Of a stretch of DNA of 64,000 bases, positions 50,824-58,831 are shown piece after piece. Source of the DNA: Burkholderiales bacterium 67-32. Its GTDB lineage: Bacteria > Pseudomonadota > Gammaproteobacteria > Burkholderiales > Burkholderiaceae_B. Position numbers and translations under genes: made by a program. The first letter of the stretch is position 1. The number at the start of each line of letters is the position of its first letter. The DNA lies in the NCBI GenBank assembly GCA_001898625.1, contig MKUP01000006.1, positions 78,237 through 142,236 of the forward strand, given 5' to 3'. The notes beneath the pieces are model-generated. The model saw only the letters and a list, made by a program, of their open reading frames with translations, was not told where the DNA came from and ran no database searches.

Positions 50824-51702
50824 TCAGCCCCGGAAGCGTGGTTCGGGCAGGCCGCCCACGCCCACGTCGAGCGCGAACAGTCCGCCGGCGAGCGGTTCCC
50901 TGGCCAGCTCGGGCACGCGCTGCGAGTGGCTGGTGACGTACAGCGTGTCGAGTCCGCTGCCGCCGAAGGCGGGGCAGGTCGGGTTGGTGACGGGCATCTG
51001 GATGATGCGGTCCACGCGCCCTTCGGGCGTGAGGCGGACCAGTTGGCCGGTGGCGACCATCGCGTTCCACAGGCAGCCGTCCACGTCCACGGTCGAGCCG
51101 TCGGGCCGGCCGGCCTGGTGCGTCCAGTCCTTGAAGACGCGGCGATTGGAGATGGCGCCGTCGTCCAGGTCGTAGTCGAAGGCCCAGATGACCTGCCGGT
51201 GCGTATCGGCGAAATACATTGTGCGGTCGTCGGGACTCCAGGCGATGGAGTTGGGCAGTACGACGTCGTCCAGCATGACGTGGCAGCTGTGATCGGGATC
51301 GAGGCGGTAGAGCCTGCCTTCCGGCGTGCGGCGGGTATCGGGCATGCTGCCCACCCAGAAGCGGCCGCGGCGGTCGCACTTGCCGTCGTTCAGGCGGTTG
51401 TCGGGCTGGTTGGGTTCGGGATTCAGCAGGGGCTGGGGGGCTTCGCCGGTATCGGGGTCGTACAGGTACAGGCCGTGGTTGGTGGCCAGCAGGAAGCCGC
51501 CCGTCTCGCGCAGCGCGATGCTGCCCACCAGCAGTTCGGGCGCCAGCCTTTGCGCGCGGTGCCGGCCGGTAGCGGGCTCGTACGATTGCAGGGCCGGGCG
51601 CCGCACGTCCACCCACCACAGGCGTTGGCTGCGGTCGCACCAGAGCGGGACTTCGCCCAGGATGTCGGCCCCTTGGACCACGCATTCGATCTTGCCGGCC
51701 AC
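50824..51702 (-). CDS. SMP-30/gluconolactonase family lactonase
   Basis: A 292-residue six-bladed beta-propeller. The metal-site residues are recognisable: E in LGEVPLW near 17, N in RLNDGKCDRRGRFWVGSM near 108, N in LPNSIAWSPD near 155 and D in RPDGSTVDVDG near 205. Such enzymes open aldono- or other lactones with a divalent cation. It leads the SMP-30/Bug/NIPSNAP operon, divergent from an IclR gene. Confidence 0.9.
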   Translation of the reverse strand: MAGKIECVVQGADILGEVPLWCDRSQRLWWVDVRRPALQSYEPATGRHRAQRLAPELLVGSIALRETGGFLLATNHGLYLYDPDTGEAPQPLLNPEPNQPDNRLNDGKCDRRGRFWVGSMPDTRRTPEGRLYRLDPDHSCHVMLDDVVLPNSIAWSPDDRTMYFADTHRQVIWAFDYDLDDGAISNRRVFKDWTHQAGRPDGSTVDVDGCLWNAMVATGQLVRLTPEGRVDRIIQMPVTNPTCPAFGGSGLDTLYVTSHSQRVPELAREPLAGGLFALDVGVGGLPEPRFRG

Positions 51703-51764
51703 CGTTGTCTCCTTCAGTCTTGTATGCCCCGCAATGCCAGGGCGTTTTTCTCAGATTATTCCGT

Positions 51765-51801
51765 AATTCAGGATTCGTCAAACATCCCATTATTTAGGAT
51801 T
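51765..51801. promoter_or_regulatory. Direct repeats in the SMP-30/IclR divergent gap
   Basis: AATTCAGGATT (51765-51775) and TATTTAGGATT (51791-51801) repeat with a 26-base period in an AT-rich 159-bp gap. The roughly 2.5-turn spacing places both on similar helix faces. They may be half-sites for the divergent IclR protein. Confidence 0.4.
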
Positions 51802-51861
51802 GATGATGTTGGCCAGGCATGACCGGTATAATCCGCGCCACCATCCCGCCCCAAGCGCCCC

Positions 51862-52662
51862 GTGAACGCATCCGATAACGCCCGTCCGGCTTCCACGCTC
51901 GCCCGCGCTTTCGAAGTGCTGGAGCTGCTGTCCGTCGAGCATCCGCTGCTGCGGGTCGAAGACGTCATGTCGCGGCTGGGCCATACCCGCTCCACCGCTT
52001 ACCGCTACGTGAAGGAACTATGCGATGCGGGCGTGCTGGCGCCGTCCTCGGGCGGCATGTACGCGCTGGGGCCCCGTATCGTCGAACTCGAACGCATGCT
52101 GGTGCTGACCGACCCGCTGTACCTGGCGGGCCGCAAGGTGCTGCCGGCCGTGCGCGAGCCCGGCAGCGTGCTGCTGCTGCACAACCTGTATCGCGACAAG
52201 GTGCTGTGCATCTACAAGGAAGGCCCGGACTCGCTGGAGTACCGCGGCGAGTCCATCGCGGTGCGGCGTTCGCGCGGCATGCCGTTCCCGCTGTTCCGCG
52301 GCGCGGCCTCGCTGGCGATGCTGGCGTTCTTCACGCCCCATCGCATCCGCCAGGCCTACCTGCGCAGCGCCGACGAGATCGCGCAGGCGGGCCTGGGACG
52401 CAGCTGGGAAGCATTCCGCGGCGCCCTGGCCGCGATCCGGCGCAGCGGCTACGCCACCAGCCGCAGCCAGATCACGCCCAACCTGGCCGGCGTGGCGGTG
52501 CCGATCTTCCTGCCGGGAGAAAAGAAGGTGATAGGCAGCCTGGCGCGGGCCTTTCCCGCCGAACTGCTGACGCCGGAGATGGAGCGGGCGTGCCTGGGCC
52601 GCCTGTCCGAGGCGGCGGCGCTGATCGCCGAGGAGTTCGTCCAGGCGGGGCACGGCGCCTGA
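51862..52662 (+). CDS. IclR family transcriptional regulator
   Basis: A 266-residue IclR regulator starting at GTG. The helix-turn-helix is LARAFEVLELLSVEHPLLRV, then SRLGHTRSTAYRYVKELCDA; the effector domain includes SVLLLHNLYRDKVLCIYKEG. It is divergent from the SMP-30 operon (likely target) and convergent with the TauD gene 13 bases away. Confidence 0.9.
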   Translation: MNASDNARPASTLARAFEVLELLSVEHPLLRVEDVMSRLGHTRSTAYRYVKELCDAGVLAPSSGGMYALGPRIVELERMLVLTDPLYLAGRKVLPAVREPGSVLLLHNLYRDKVLCIYKEGPDSLEYRGESIAVRRSRGMPFPLFRGAASLAMLAFFTPHRIRQAYLRSADEIAQAGLGRSWEAFRGALAAIRRSGYATSRSQITPNLAGVAVPIFLPGEKKVIGSLARAFPAELLTPEMERACLGRLSEAAALIAEEFVQAGHGA

Positions 52663-52675
52663 TCGGCGCCGGCGG

Positions 52676-53479
52676 CTACCGTCCGAACACCGGCCCGTCG
52701 ACCACGATGCGGTGCATGAGCCGTTCGCCGGCCGCGTAGTCATTGACCGCGAAGTGCCAGGTCTGGTGGTTGTCCCAGAACGCCAGCGAGCCGACGCGCC
52801 AGCGGAAGCGGCAGGCCAGCGCGGGCTGCTGCGCGTGCTGGTACAGGAACTCGAGCAGGGGCCGGCTCTCGGCCTCGGTCCAGCCCTCGAAGCGGACCGT
52901 GTAGGCGGGGTTCACGTACAGGATGGGCTTGCCGCCTTCGGGATGCCGCACGACCACGGGGTGCGTGACGTCCGGGTCCGGCGCCCGTCCCGTCTTCATG
53001 CGCGATTGCACGCGGGCATTGGAGTGGACCGCGCGCAGCGGTTCGAGCGTGCGTTTCAATCCGTCGGACAGGTGCTCGTAGGCCGAGGCCATGCTGATGA
53101 ACAGCGTGTCGCCGCCCGAGGCCGGCGCCTGCCGGCACAGCAGCATCGTGCCCCAACTGGGCGACTCGCGGTAGGCCTGGTCCGTGTGCCAACTGCCGCC
53201 GATGTTGCGCTCCTGGCCGGGTTCCTTCGTGACTTCGGCGATTTCCTCCGAGCCGGGGATGGGCGGGATGATGCCGCTGGTCGGCACCGTGGGGCGGCCG
53301 AAGCGGCGGGCCAGTGCGACGTACTGCTCGGACGTGAGCGTCTGGTCGCGCAGGAAGATGACGCCGTGGTCGATCAAGGCCTGGCGGATGCGGCGGTAGA
53401 CCTCGGGCGCCTGTTCGGCGGACAGGTCGACGTCCTCGATCTCGGCGCCGACGTAAGGGTTGAGCGGTGCGATGCGCAT
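52676..53479 (-). CDS. TauD/TfdA family 2-oxoglutarate-dependent dioxygenase (first of two)
   Basis: This 267-residue Fe(II)/2-oxoglutarate oxygenase has the facial triad H98-x-D100 (SWHTDQAY) and distal H242 (TWHFAVNDY), with R257 in LMHRIVVDG for the 2-oxoglutarate carboxylate. The family oxidises sulfonates, phenoxyacids, alkyl sulfates and others, commonly splitting C-O, C-N or C-S bonds through hydroxylation. It is the last of eight minus-strand genes, 35 bases after the Bug gene. Confidence 0.9.
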   Translation of the reverse strand: MRIAPLNPYVGAEIEDVDLSAEQAPEVYRRIRQALIDHGVIFLRDQTLTSEQYVALARRFGRPTVPTSGIIPPIPGSEEIAEVTKEPGQERNIGGSWHTDQAYRESPSWGTMLLCRQAPASGGDTLFISMASAYEHLSDGLKRTLEPLRAVHSNARVQSRMKTGRAPDPDVTHPVVVRHPEGGKPILYVNPAYTVRFEGWTEAESRPLLEFLYQHAQQPALACRFRWRVGSLAFWDNHQTWHFAVNDYAAGERLMHRIVVDGPVFGR

Positions 53480-53514
53480 GTCTGGATTTCCCGTGGAGCT
53501 GTGTCGGACGGTGG

Positions 53515-54549
53515 TCAGCGGCCGAACGACTTGTCGAATATTTCCCGAAAGCGCGTCCGTTCGATGATGCCGCGGTAGCGTTCGTAGTCGGCCTTGACCA
53601 TGCCGGCGAAGACCTCGGGCGTCACCTGCTCGGGTTCGAACCCGAGATTGGCGAGTGCCTGCTGGCCCTGGCTGGAGCTGGTGATTGCGTTCATCGCCGT
53701 GTTCATCCGTTCCAGCACGGGTGCCGGCGTGCCGGCCAGCATGAAGACGCCCAGCCAGTCCTGGAACACGATGTCCTTGTAGCCCAGCTCGCCGGTGGTA
53801 GGAATGTCGGGCAGGAAGCGCGACCGCTTGCTGCCGGTCACCGCCAGCACCCGGATGGCGCCCGCCTGCTGCTGCGCAATGGCGCTGGCGACGGGGAGGA
53901 TGATGGCCGGTACGTGGCCGCCCAGCAGGTCCTGCAGGGCAGGGGCATCGCCCTTGTACGAGACGTTGTCGAGTTTCACGCCGGCGGCCTGCGAAAAACT
54001 CGTGCCCACCAGATGCTGGCTCGATCCGGTCTGCGCGGCATACAGCGCCCGGTCGGGATGGTCGCGGCACCACTGGACGTAGTCGGCCAGCGTCTTCACG
54101 CCGGCCGGGACGGCGGGGCCGACCGCGAAGGTCATCATCGACCGTCCCGCGATACCCACGGGCGCGAAGTCGCGCAGGGGGTCGTAGGGCAGGGTGGAGA
54201 CGACGTGCGGCGAAATCACGATGGGATAGGCCGGCGACAGGAACATCAGGCTGCCGTCGCGGATGCCGCTGTTCTTGACGTGGGCGTAGGCGATGGCCCC
54301 GCCCGCGCCGGCCTTGTTCTCGACGATCAGGCGGTCCGCGTAGCGTCCGGTCAGGCCTTCGGAGAACATCCGGGCCAGCTTGTCGGTGGCGCCGCCCGGC
54401 GGCGAGCCGACCAGCATGGTGGCCTGCGGCAGCGCCGTGGCGGCCCATGCCTTGCGCGCCGACGCGGCGCAGCACAAGCCCGCCGCCGAAACCAGCAGGA
54501 ACCGGCGGCGCGCCTCGTTCCTGTCCTTGTCCACTGCGCTCATCGCCAT
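53515..54549 (-). CDS. Bug family substrate-binding protein with Tat-type signal
   Basis: A 344-residue receptor. The N-terminus has a twin-arginine motif (RRRFLLVSAAG) within a hydrophobic signal ending near KAWAA, so it is probably exported folded by Tat, unlike most of its siblings here. The TMLVGSPPGGATDKLAR strand and LIVENKAGAGGAIA follow. GAGGAG lies 7 bases before the ATG at 54549. It sits in the same operon as a complete ABC importer, giving this operon two uptake proteins of different types. Confidence 0.86.
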   Translation of the reverse strand: MAMSAVDKDRNEARRRFLLVSAAGLCCAASARKAWAATALPQATMLVGSPPGGATDKLARMFSEGLTGRYADRLIVENKAGAGGAIAYAHVKNSGIRDGSLMFLSPAYPIVISPHVVSTLPYDPLRDFAPVGIAGRSMMTFAVGPAVPAGVKTLADYVQWCRDHPDRALYAAQTGSSQHLVGTSFSQAAGVKLDNVSYKGDAPALQDLLGGHVPAIILPVASAIAQQQAGAIRVLAVTGSKRSRFLPDIPTTGELGYKDIVFQDWLGVFMLAGTPAPVLERMNTAMNAITSSSQGQQALANLGFEPEQVTPEVFAGMVKADYERYRGIIERTRFREIFDKSFGR

Positions 54550-54586
54550 GATCTCGTCTCCTCTTGTCGGGCCCCTGGTGGGCACG

Positions 54587-55771
54587 CTAGGCCGGCACGC
54601 CGCCGGCGGCGTGTGCCCGGGCCACTTCCTCGTCGATATCGGCGCCCCATCCGGGGCCCTCGGGCAGCACGAAGCTGCCGTTCTGGATCTCCCATGGCCG
54701 GGTCAGCAGCTCCCGGCGCCAGGGCACTTCGTCTTCGTCGTATTCCAGGAAACGCAGGTTGGGGATGACGGCGCAGAAATGGGCGCTCATCAGCGACCCC
54801 AGCGGGCCGTGGGAGTTGTGCGCGGCCACGTTGATCTCGCAGGCATCCAGCAGCGCCGCCATCTTCACCGACTCGGCCATGCCGTTGAACACCACGTCGA
54901 CGATGCCCACGTCCACCGCCTGCGCGTCCAGGTAGGGTTTCAGGGCGCGCCGGCCCAGCACGGTCTCCAGCGACGCGATCGGCGTGGACGTGGTGCGGCG
55001 GATCAGGCCCAGCGCGTCCGGATAGTGGCTGTCCATCTCCAGCCAGGTCAGGGCCAGTGGCTCGACCGCGCGGGCGAGGCGGCGCAGGCCCTCGGTCTTG
55101 TAGTTGAAGTTCAGGTCCATCATCAGGCCCATGCCAGGGCCGCCGCCTTCGCGCAGCGCCGCAAGCTGGTCGACGACGCGCTGTTCGATCGCGTGGTCGA
55201 TGTTCAGTTCGAACGCGCCCGTTCCCCGGCCGATGGTCGCCGGCTTGCCGTCCTGGAACACCAGGAGATTGGTCTTGAGCGCGCGGAAGCCGCGCCGCGC
55301 GGCCTCTTCGGCCAGGCGCTTGAGGTCGTCCAGCCCGCGTACCGGCGCCTGCCCGATGACGCGTTCGAACAGGTCCAGGTTGCGCGCCCGGTACATGCCG
55401 AAGTGCGACCAGTAGACGGGCAGCTCGCTGCGCAGGGCGCCGCCGAACAGCTCGCATACCGGGATGCCCAGGGCCTTGGCCTTCAGGTCCAGGCAGGCGT
55501 TCTCGTAGGCGCCGATGGCGAGCGCCTGCAGGCCGCCCGCGGTCATCTGGGTCAGGGCATAGAGCCGGGCCGACAGGCGTCCCACGCCGCGCGGGTCCTC
55601 GCCCATGACCAGGTCGGCCATGCCGTGCACCACCGCGGCCAGCCCGCGCCGGCCGCGCGACTGGTTGAACTCGGACCAGCCGACCAGGCCGTCGTCGGTC
55701 GTCAGCTTCAGGAACGACCAGTCGTCCCAGCCGCCGTCCACGTGGAATTGTTCGATCCGGGCGATCTTCAT
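54587..55771 (-). CDS. Enolase-superfamily dehydratase/racemase (mandelate racemase subgroup)
   Basis: A 394-residue barrel enzyme. Mg ligands are D219 (MMDLNFNY), E245 (WLEMD) and E269 (ASLETV). K166 in ALKTNLL and H318/H321 in AAHNSHGPLG, with an Asp near 292 (the His-Asp dyad), supply acid/base groups; the KTN replaces the usual KxK. The group dehydrates sugar acids or racemises alpha-hydroxy acids. The ATG overlaps the stop of the 2-hydroxyacid dehydrogenase gene (ATGA), tying the two steps together. Confidence 0.87.
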   Translation of the reverse strand: MKIARIEQFHVDGGWDDWSFLKLTTDDGLVGWSEFNQSRGRRGLAAVVHGMADLVMGEDPRGVGRLSARLYALTQMTAGGLQALAIGAYENACLDLKAKALGIPVCELFGGALRSELPVYWSHFGMYRARNLDLFERVIGQAPVRGLDDLKRLAEEAARRGFRALKTNLLVFQDGKPATIGRGTGAFELNIDHAIEQRVVDQLAALREGGGPGMGLMMDLNFNYKTEGLRRLARAVEPLALTWLEMDSHYPDALGLIRRTTSTPIASLETVLGRRALKPYLDAQAVDVGIVDVVFNGMAESVKMAALLDACEINVAAHNSHGPLGSLMSAHFCAVIPNLRFLEYDEDEVPWRRELLTRPWEIQNGSFVLPEGPGWGADIDEEVARAHAAGGVPA

Positions 55772-56724
55772 GACTTGAGCTGGTGCAGGAGCGGTTCGCC
55801 GCGCATGAACCGCCGCAGGTTCTCGCCGACCACCTCGGCGATGCGGCGGCCGGTGTGGCTGCTGCCCGCGCCGGCGGTGTGCGGGGAGATGAACAGGTTG
55901 GGGGCCTGCCACAGCGGATCGTCCGCCGGCAGCGGCTCCGGATCGGTGACGTCGATGAACGCGCCGCGCAGGCGGCCGGTTTCCAGCGCCGTTCGCAGCG
56001 CGGCCTGGTCGACGGTCTCGCCGCGCGACAGGTTGATGAAGAGCGCGCCGGGCTTGACCGCGGCGAAGCGCCCCGCGTCCATGAGGTGCCGCGTGGCGGG
56101 CAGCGAGGCGATGCACAGCGCCACCACGTCGGCTTCGGCCAGCACGTCGTCCAGCGCTTCCATGGGCCGCATCTCGGCCAGGGGGCTGGTGGTGATAGAC
56201 CGGGACAGGCCCACGATCTTCATGTCGAAGCCGGCCGCGCGGCGCGCCAGTTGCGCGCCGATGTTGCCGAAGCCCACGATGGCCAGCGTCTTGCCTTCCA
56301 TCGACACCAGCGGGGGATCGAAGGCCTTGCTCCATTCGTGGCGCAGCGAGCGGTCGCAGATGGCCGGGATGCGGCGGGCCATGGCCAGGATCATGGCCAT
56401 TCCGTGCTCGGCCACGGCCGGCGCCACGGCGCCGCCCTGGTTGGTGAGGACGACGCCGGACGGCACGCCGTGCGCCAGCAGGCCGGCGGCGCCGGCCGAC
56501 AGCAGTTGCACCCAGCGCACCTTGCTGCCGGGCTGCTTCATCGCCTGGGCGATGTCCCGGCCGGGCGCGCCGCGCGGATCGGACAGGACCAGGGCGTCGG
56601 CCTGGGCGACCAGCGGCGCGACGTCGGCCAGGTCCTCGCAGATCACCAGGTCCAGGTCGTGGAAGGTCTTCAATGCGCGCTGCACCGGTTCGCGCGCGAT
56701 CGTGGTGCTGAATATGACTCGCAT
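55768..56724 (-). CDS. D-isomer-specific 2-hydroxyacid dehydrogenase
   Basis: An NAD(P)-dependent enzyme of 318 residues. It has the Rossmann loop GFGNIGAQLARRA near 140, catalytic Arg in NLSRGETVD, and His in FISPHTAGAG near 280. It would interconvert a 2-hydroxy acid and a 2-oxo acid. The gene sits 2 bases after one dioxygenase gene and overlaps the enolase-superfamily gene by 4 bases. Confidence 0.92.
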   Translation of the reverse strand: MRVIFSTTIAREPVQRALKTFHDLDLVICEDLADVAPLVAQADALVLSDPRGAPGRDIAQAMKQPGSKVRWVQLLSAGAAGLLAHGVPSGVVLTNQGGAVAPAVAEHGMAMILAMARRIPAICDRSLRHEWSKAFDPPLVSMEGKTLAIVGFGNIGAQLARRAAGFDMKIVGLSRSITTSPLAEMRPMEALDDVLAEADVVALCIASLPATRHLMDAGRFAAVKPGALFINLSRGETVDQAALRTALETGRLRGAFIDVTDPEPLPADDPLWQAPNLFISPHTAGAGSSHTGRRIAEVVGENLRRFMRGEPLLHQLKS

Positions 56725-56726
56725 GG

Positions 56727-57731
56727 TCAGGCGGCTCCGGAGGATTGTCGTTCGCGATAGACGCGGGCGTAGGCCGCGCCGCGTACGCCGAACTCGGGGG
56801 CGACGGGGCGCCCGCCGTGTACGGTCAGCCACAGGCGCAGCAGCAGGCGCTTGTGGTGCGCGTCGTCCTCGAACTCGGTGCGGGAGTGCAGGTTGGTGAA
56901 GTTGTGCCAGAGCAGGATCTCGCCCGGGGCCAGCATGAAGCGCAGCGCCAGGTCCTCGCGTTCGGCGGTCCGGGAGAACGCTTCCAGCGCCTCGGCCAGC
57001 CGGCCGGGCAGCGGCGTGCCCTTTTGTTTCGCGGCCTCGCGCATGAAGCTGCCCGCGTACATGCAACTGACCTGGCCGTCCACGCAGCAGAAGATCGGGA
57101 TCTTCTCGTCGGTGACCGGCTTGCTGCCCAGCCGGGCCTCGGGAATGGCGAGGTAATAGCCTTCGTACAGGGCCGGCAGCAGGTCGGGATGCTCGCGCAG
57201 CAGCGCATTGTGGATGGCCAGCGAACTGACCAGCGCGCTCTGTCCGCCGTGCGCCGCCGACCGTATGCATTGCAGGCCGACGACCTCGTACGAATCGGTG
57301 TGCATGACCAGTTCGCCCGCGCTGCGGTAGCCGCGCGCGACCGGGTCCTTGTCGTCGCGTTCGACCCGACCCAGCCTGTCGCCGGCATGGCTTTGCACGG
57401 CGGCCTCGCCCAGGTGCGTGCCCAGCGCCCAGTAGATGCGCTCCAGCCGTTCGGGATCGTGGCGGGCCGGATCCAGGCCGGTCAGCAGCACGGCGCCGCG
57501 TCCGCGCATGAGGGTCTCGCGCAATTCGTCCAGCAGCGCGACCAGCGCGGGCTGGCGGACGTCGTCGCGCGTGACGGCCTGTGGCGCCTTGCCGGCGGTC
57601 TCGTCCAGCAGCCGCGCGAGGTCGTCCAGCTCCGCCTGCTTGAAGGGGCGCTCCAGGGCCCGGCGGCTGCCCAGGTCGCGCGCAGTCCAGGCAGCGGGGT
57701 GGTCGATGAAAGTCTGGCAGATCGGTGTCAT
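56727..57731 (-). CDS. TauD/SyrP-like 2-oxoglutarate-dependent dioxygenase (second of two)
   Basis: A 334-residue oxygenase only distantly like the one at 52676. The triad is H144-x-D146 (VMHTDSYE) and H282 in NFTNLHSRTEF, with an Arg in KRLLLRLWL for 2-oxoglutarate. The GRGAVLLTGL strand near 78 is typical. It is larger, with an N-terminal helical addition. It lies between the ABC binding protein (27 bases) and the 2-hydroxyacid dehydrogenase. Two oxygenases in one operon suggest successive or alternative oxidations of one substrate class. Confidence 0.86.
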   Translation of the reverse strand: MTPICQTFIDHPAAWTARDLGSRRALERPFKQAELDDLARLLDETAGKAPQAVTRDDVRQPALVALLDELRETLMRGRGAVLLTGLDPARHDPERLERIYWALGTHLGEAAVQSHAGDRLGRVERDDKDPVARGYRSAGELVMHTDSYEVVGLQCIRSAAHGGQSALVSSLAIHNALLREHPDLLPALYEGYYLAIPEARLGSKPVTDEKIPIFCCVDGQVSCMYAGSFMREAAKQKGTPLPGRLAEALEAFSRTAEREDLALRFMLAPGEILLWHNFTNLHSRTEFEDDAHHKRLLLRLWLTVHGGRPVAPEFGVRGAAYARVYRERQSSGAA

Positions 57732-57758
57732 GGCGCCTCCTTCCGCGTCGTGAACAGT

Positions 57759-58802
57759 TCAGTGGGCGACGCCCAGGGCCTTGGCCAGGGCGCGCTTGCG
57801 TTCCTCGGGCACGTCGAAGCGCATTTCCACGCCCCCGCGCACGGCGATGCAGCCGCGGCTGCTGTCCGGCGCCATCGCCAGCGAGGTCGGGCTGATCGAG
57901 CAGGTCAGCTTGAGCGCTTCTTCCGACAGCAGCCAGTTCAGGTAGAGACGCGCCGCGTTCGGATGCGGCGCGTCCGCGACGAGGGCGATGCTGCGCGGCG
58001 ACATGATGGCCGGCCCTTCCAGGTACTGGACCGCGATGGGCGCCTTTTTCTCCAGCAGCCGGGCCGAGAAGGACGCGAAGGTGGGCGCGTTGAAGACGTA
58101 GGCGCCGGCGGCCACCATCTGCGCGCCCGAGGCGCCGCTTTGCGTGATCTTGTAGTTCTGCCCGGCCAGCTTGCGCAGCAGCTCCATGCCTTGCGCCCGC
58201 TCGACGGCATCGAGCCAGCCCATGTAGTTGTCGGCCACCTGCGGATCGGTCAGCAGGAACTTGCCCTTCCACTTCGGATCGGCCAGGTCGGACCAGGTCT
58301 TGGGAACGTCCTGCGGTTTGAGCTGCTCGGTGTTGTAGGCCAGCGCGACGAGGTCGGTGGTCCAGACGAAGTGCTTGCCGGCCGTACGGAAGTCCGGCCA
58401 CTTGCCGAGGTTGGGCAGCACCGATTGGTCGACCTTGGCGAAGCGCTCGGGACGCTGCTCGAACGGCACGGGGGAACTGACGCTGACGATGTCCGCCCGC
58501 ACGTCCTTGGCGTCGTACTCGGTGGAGAAACGCTGCATCAGCGGACCCGTGGGAAAGCGGATGAAGCCGCCCTTGATGCCGTAGCGCTTCTCGAAGGCGG
58601 CCAGCAGCGTCTTGCTCTGGTTCTCGTCCGACGAGGAATAGATCATGAGCTGCCCTTCGGCCTGGGCGGCCTTGACGAGGGCGGCGGGCTGCTCCACGTC
58701 CTTGGTGCCCTGTGCGGTCGCGGGCAGGGAAAGGATGGCAAGGGCGAGTCCGCCGGCGGTGATCGAAAGCAGGCGGGCGAGCGGGGATACGGGGTCCGGC
58801 AT
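57759..58802 (-). CDS. ABC transporter substrate-binding protein, Fe3+/phosphonate/polyamine type (AfuA/FbpA-like)
   Basis: A 347-residue periplasmic protein. The signal peptide ends near LPATAQG; then come the cluster D opening GQLMIYSSSDENQSKTLLAA and FNAPTFASFSAR. The paired Tyr residues of ferric-binding FbpA are not clearly placed, so an organic anion (for example an aminophosphonate) is at least as likely as iron. It is the third gene of the operon, 29 bases after the permease. Confidence 0.86.
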   Translation of the reverse strand: MPDPVSPLARLLSITAGGLALAILSLPATAQGTKDVEQPAALVKAAQAEGQLMIYSSSDENQSKTLLAAFEKRYGIKGGFIRFPTGPLMQRFSTEYDAKDVRADIVSVSSPVPFEQRPERFAKVDQSVLPNLGKWPDFRTAGKHFVWTTDLVALAYNTEQLKPQDVPKTWSDLADPKWKGKFLLTDPQVADNYMGWLDAVERAQGMELLRKLAGQNYKITQSGASGAQMVAAGAYVFNAPTFASFSARLLEKKAPIAVQYLEGPAIMSPRSIALVADAPHPNAARLYLNWLLSEEALKLTCSISPTSLAMAPDSSRGCIAVRGGVEMRFDVPEERKRALAKALGVAH

Positions 58803-58831
58803 GGTCGGGTCTCCTTCGGAAAGGAATGCCG

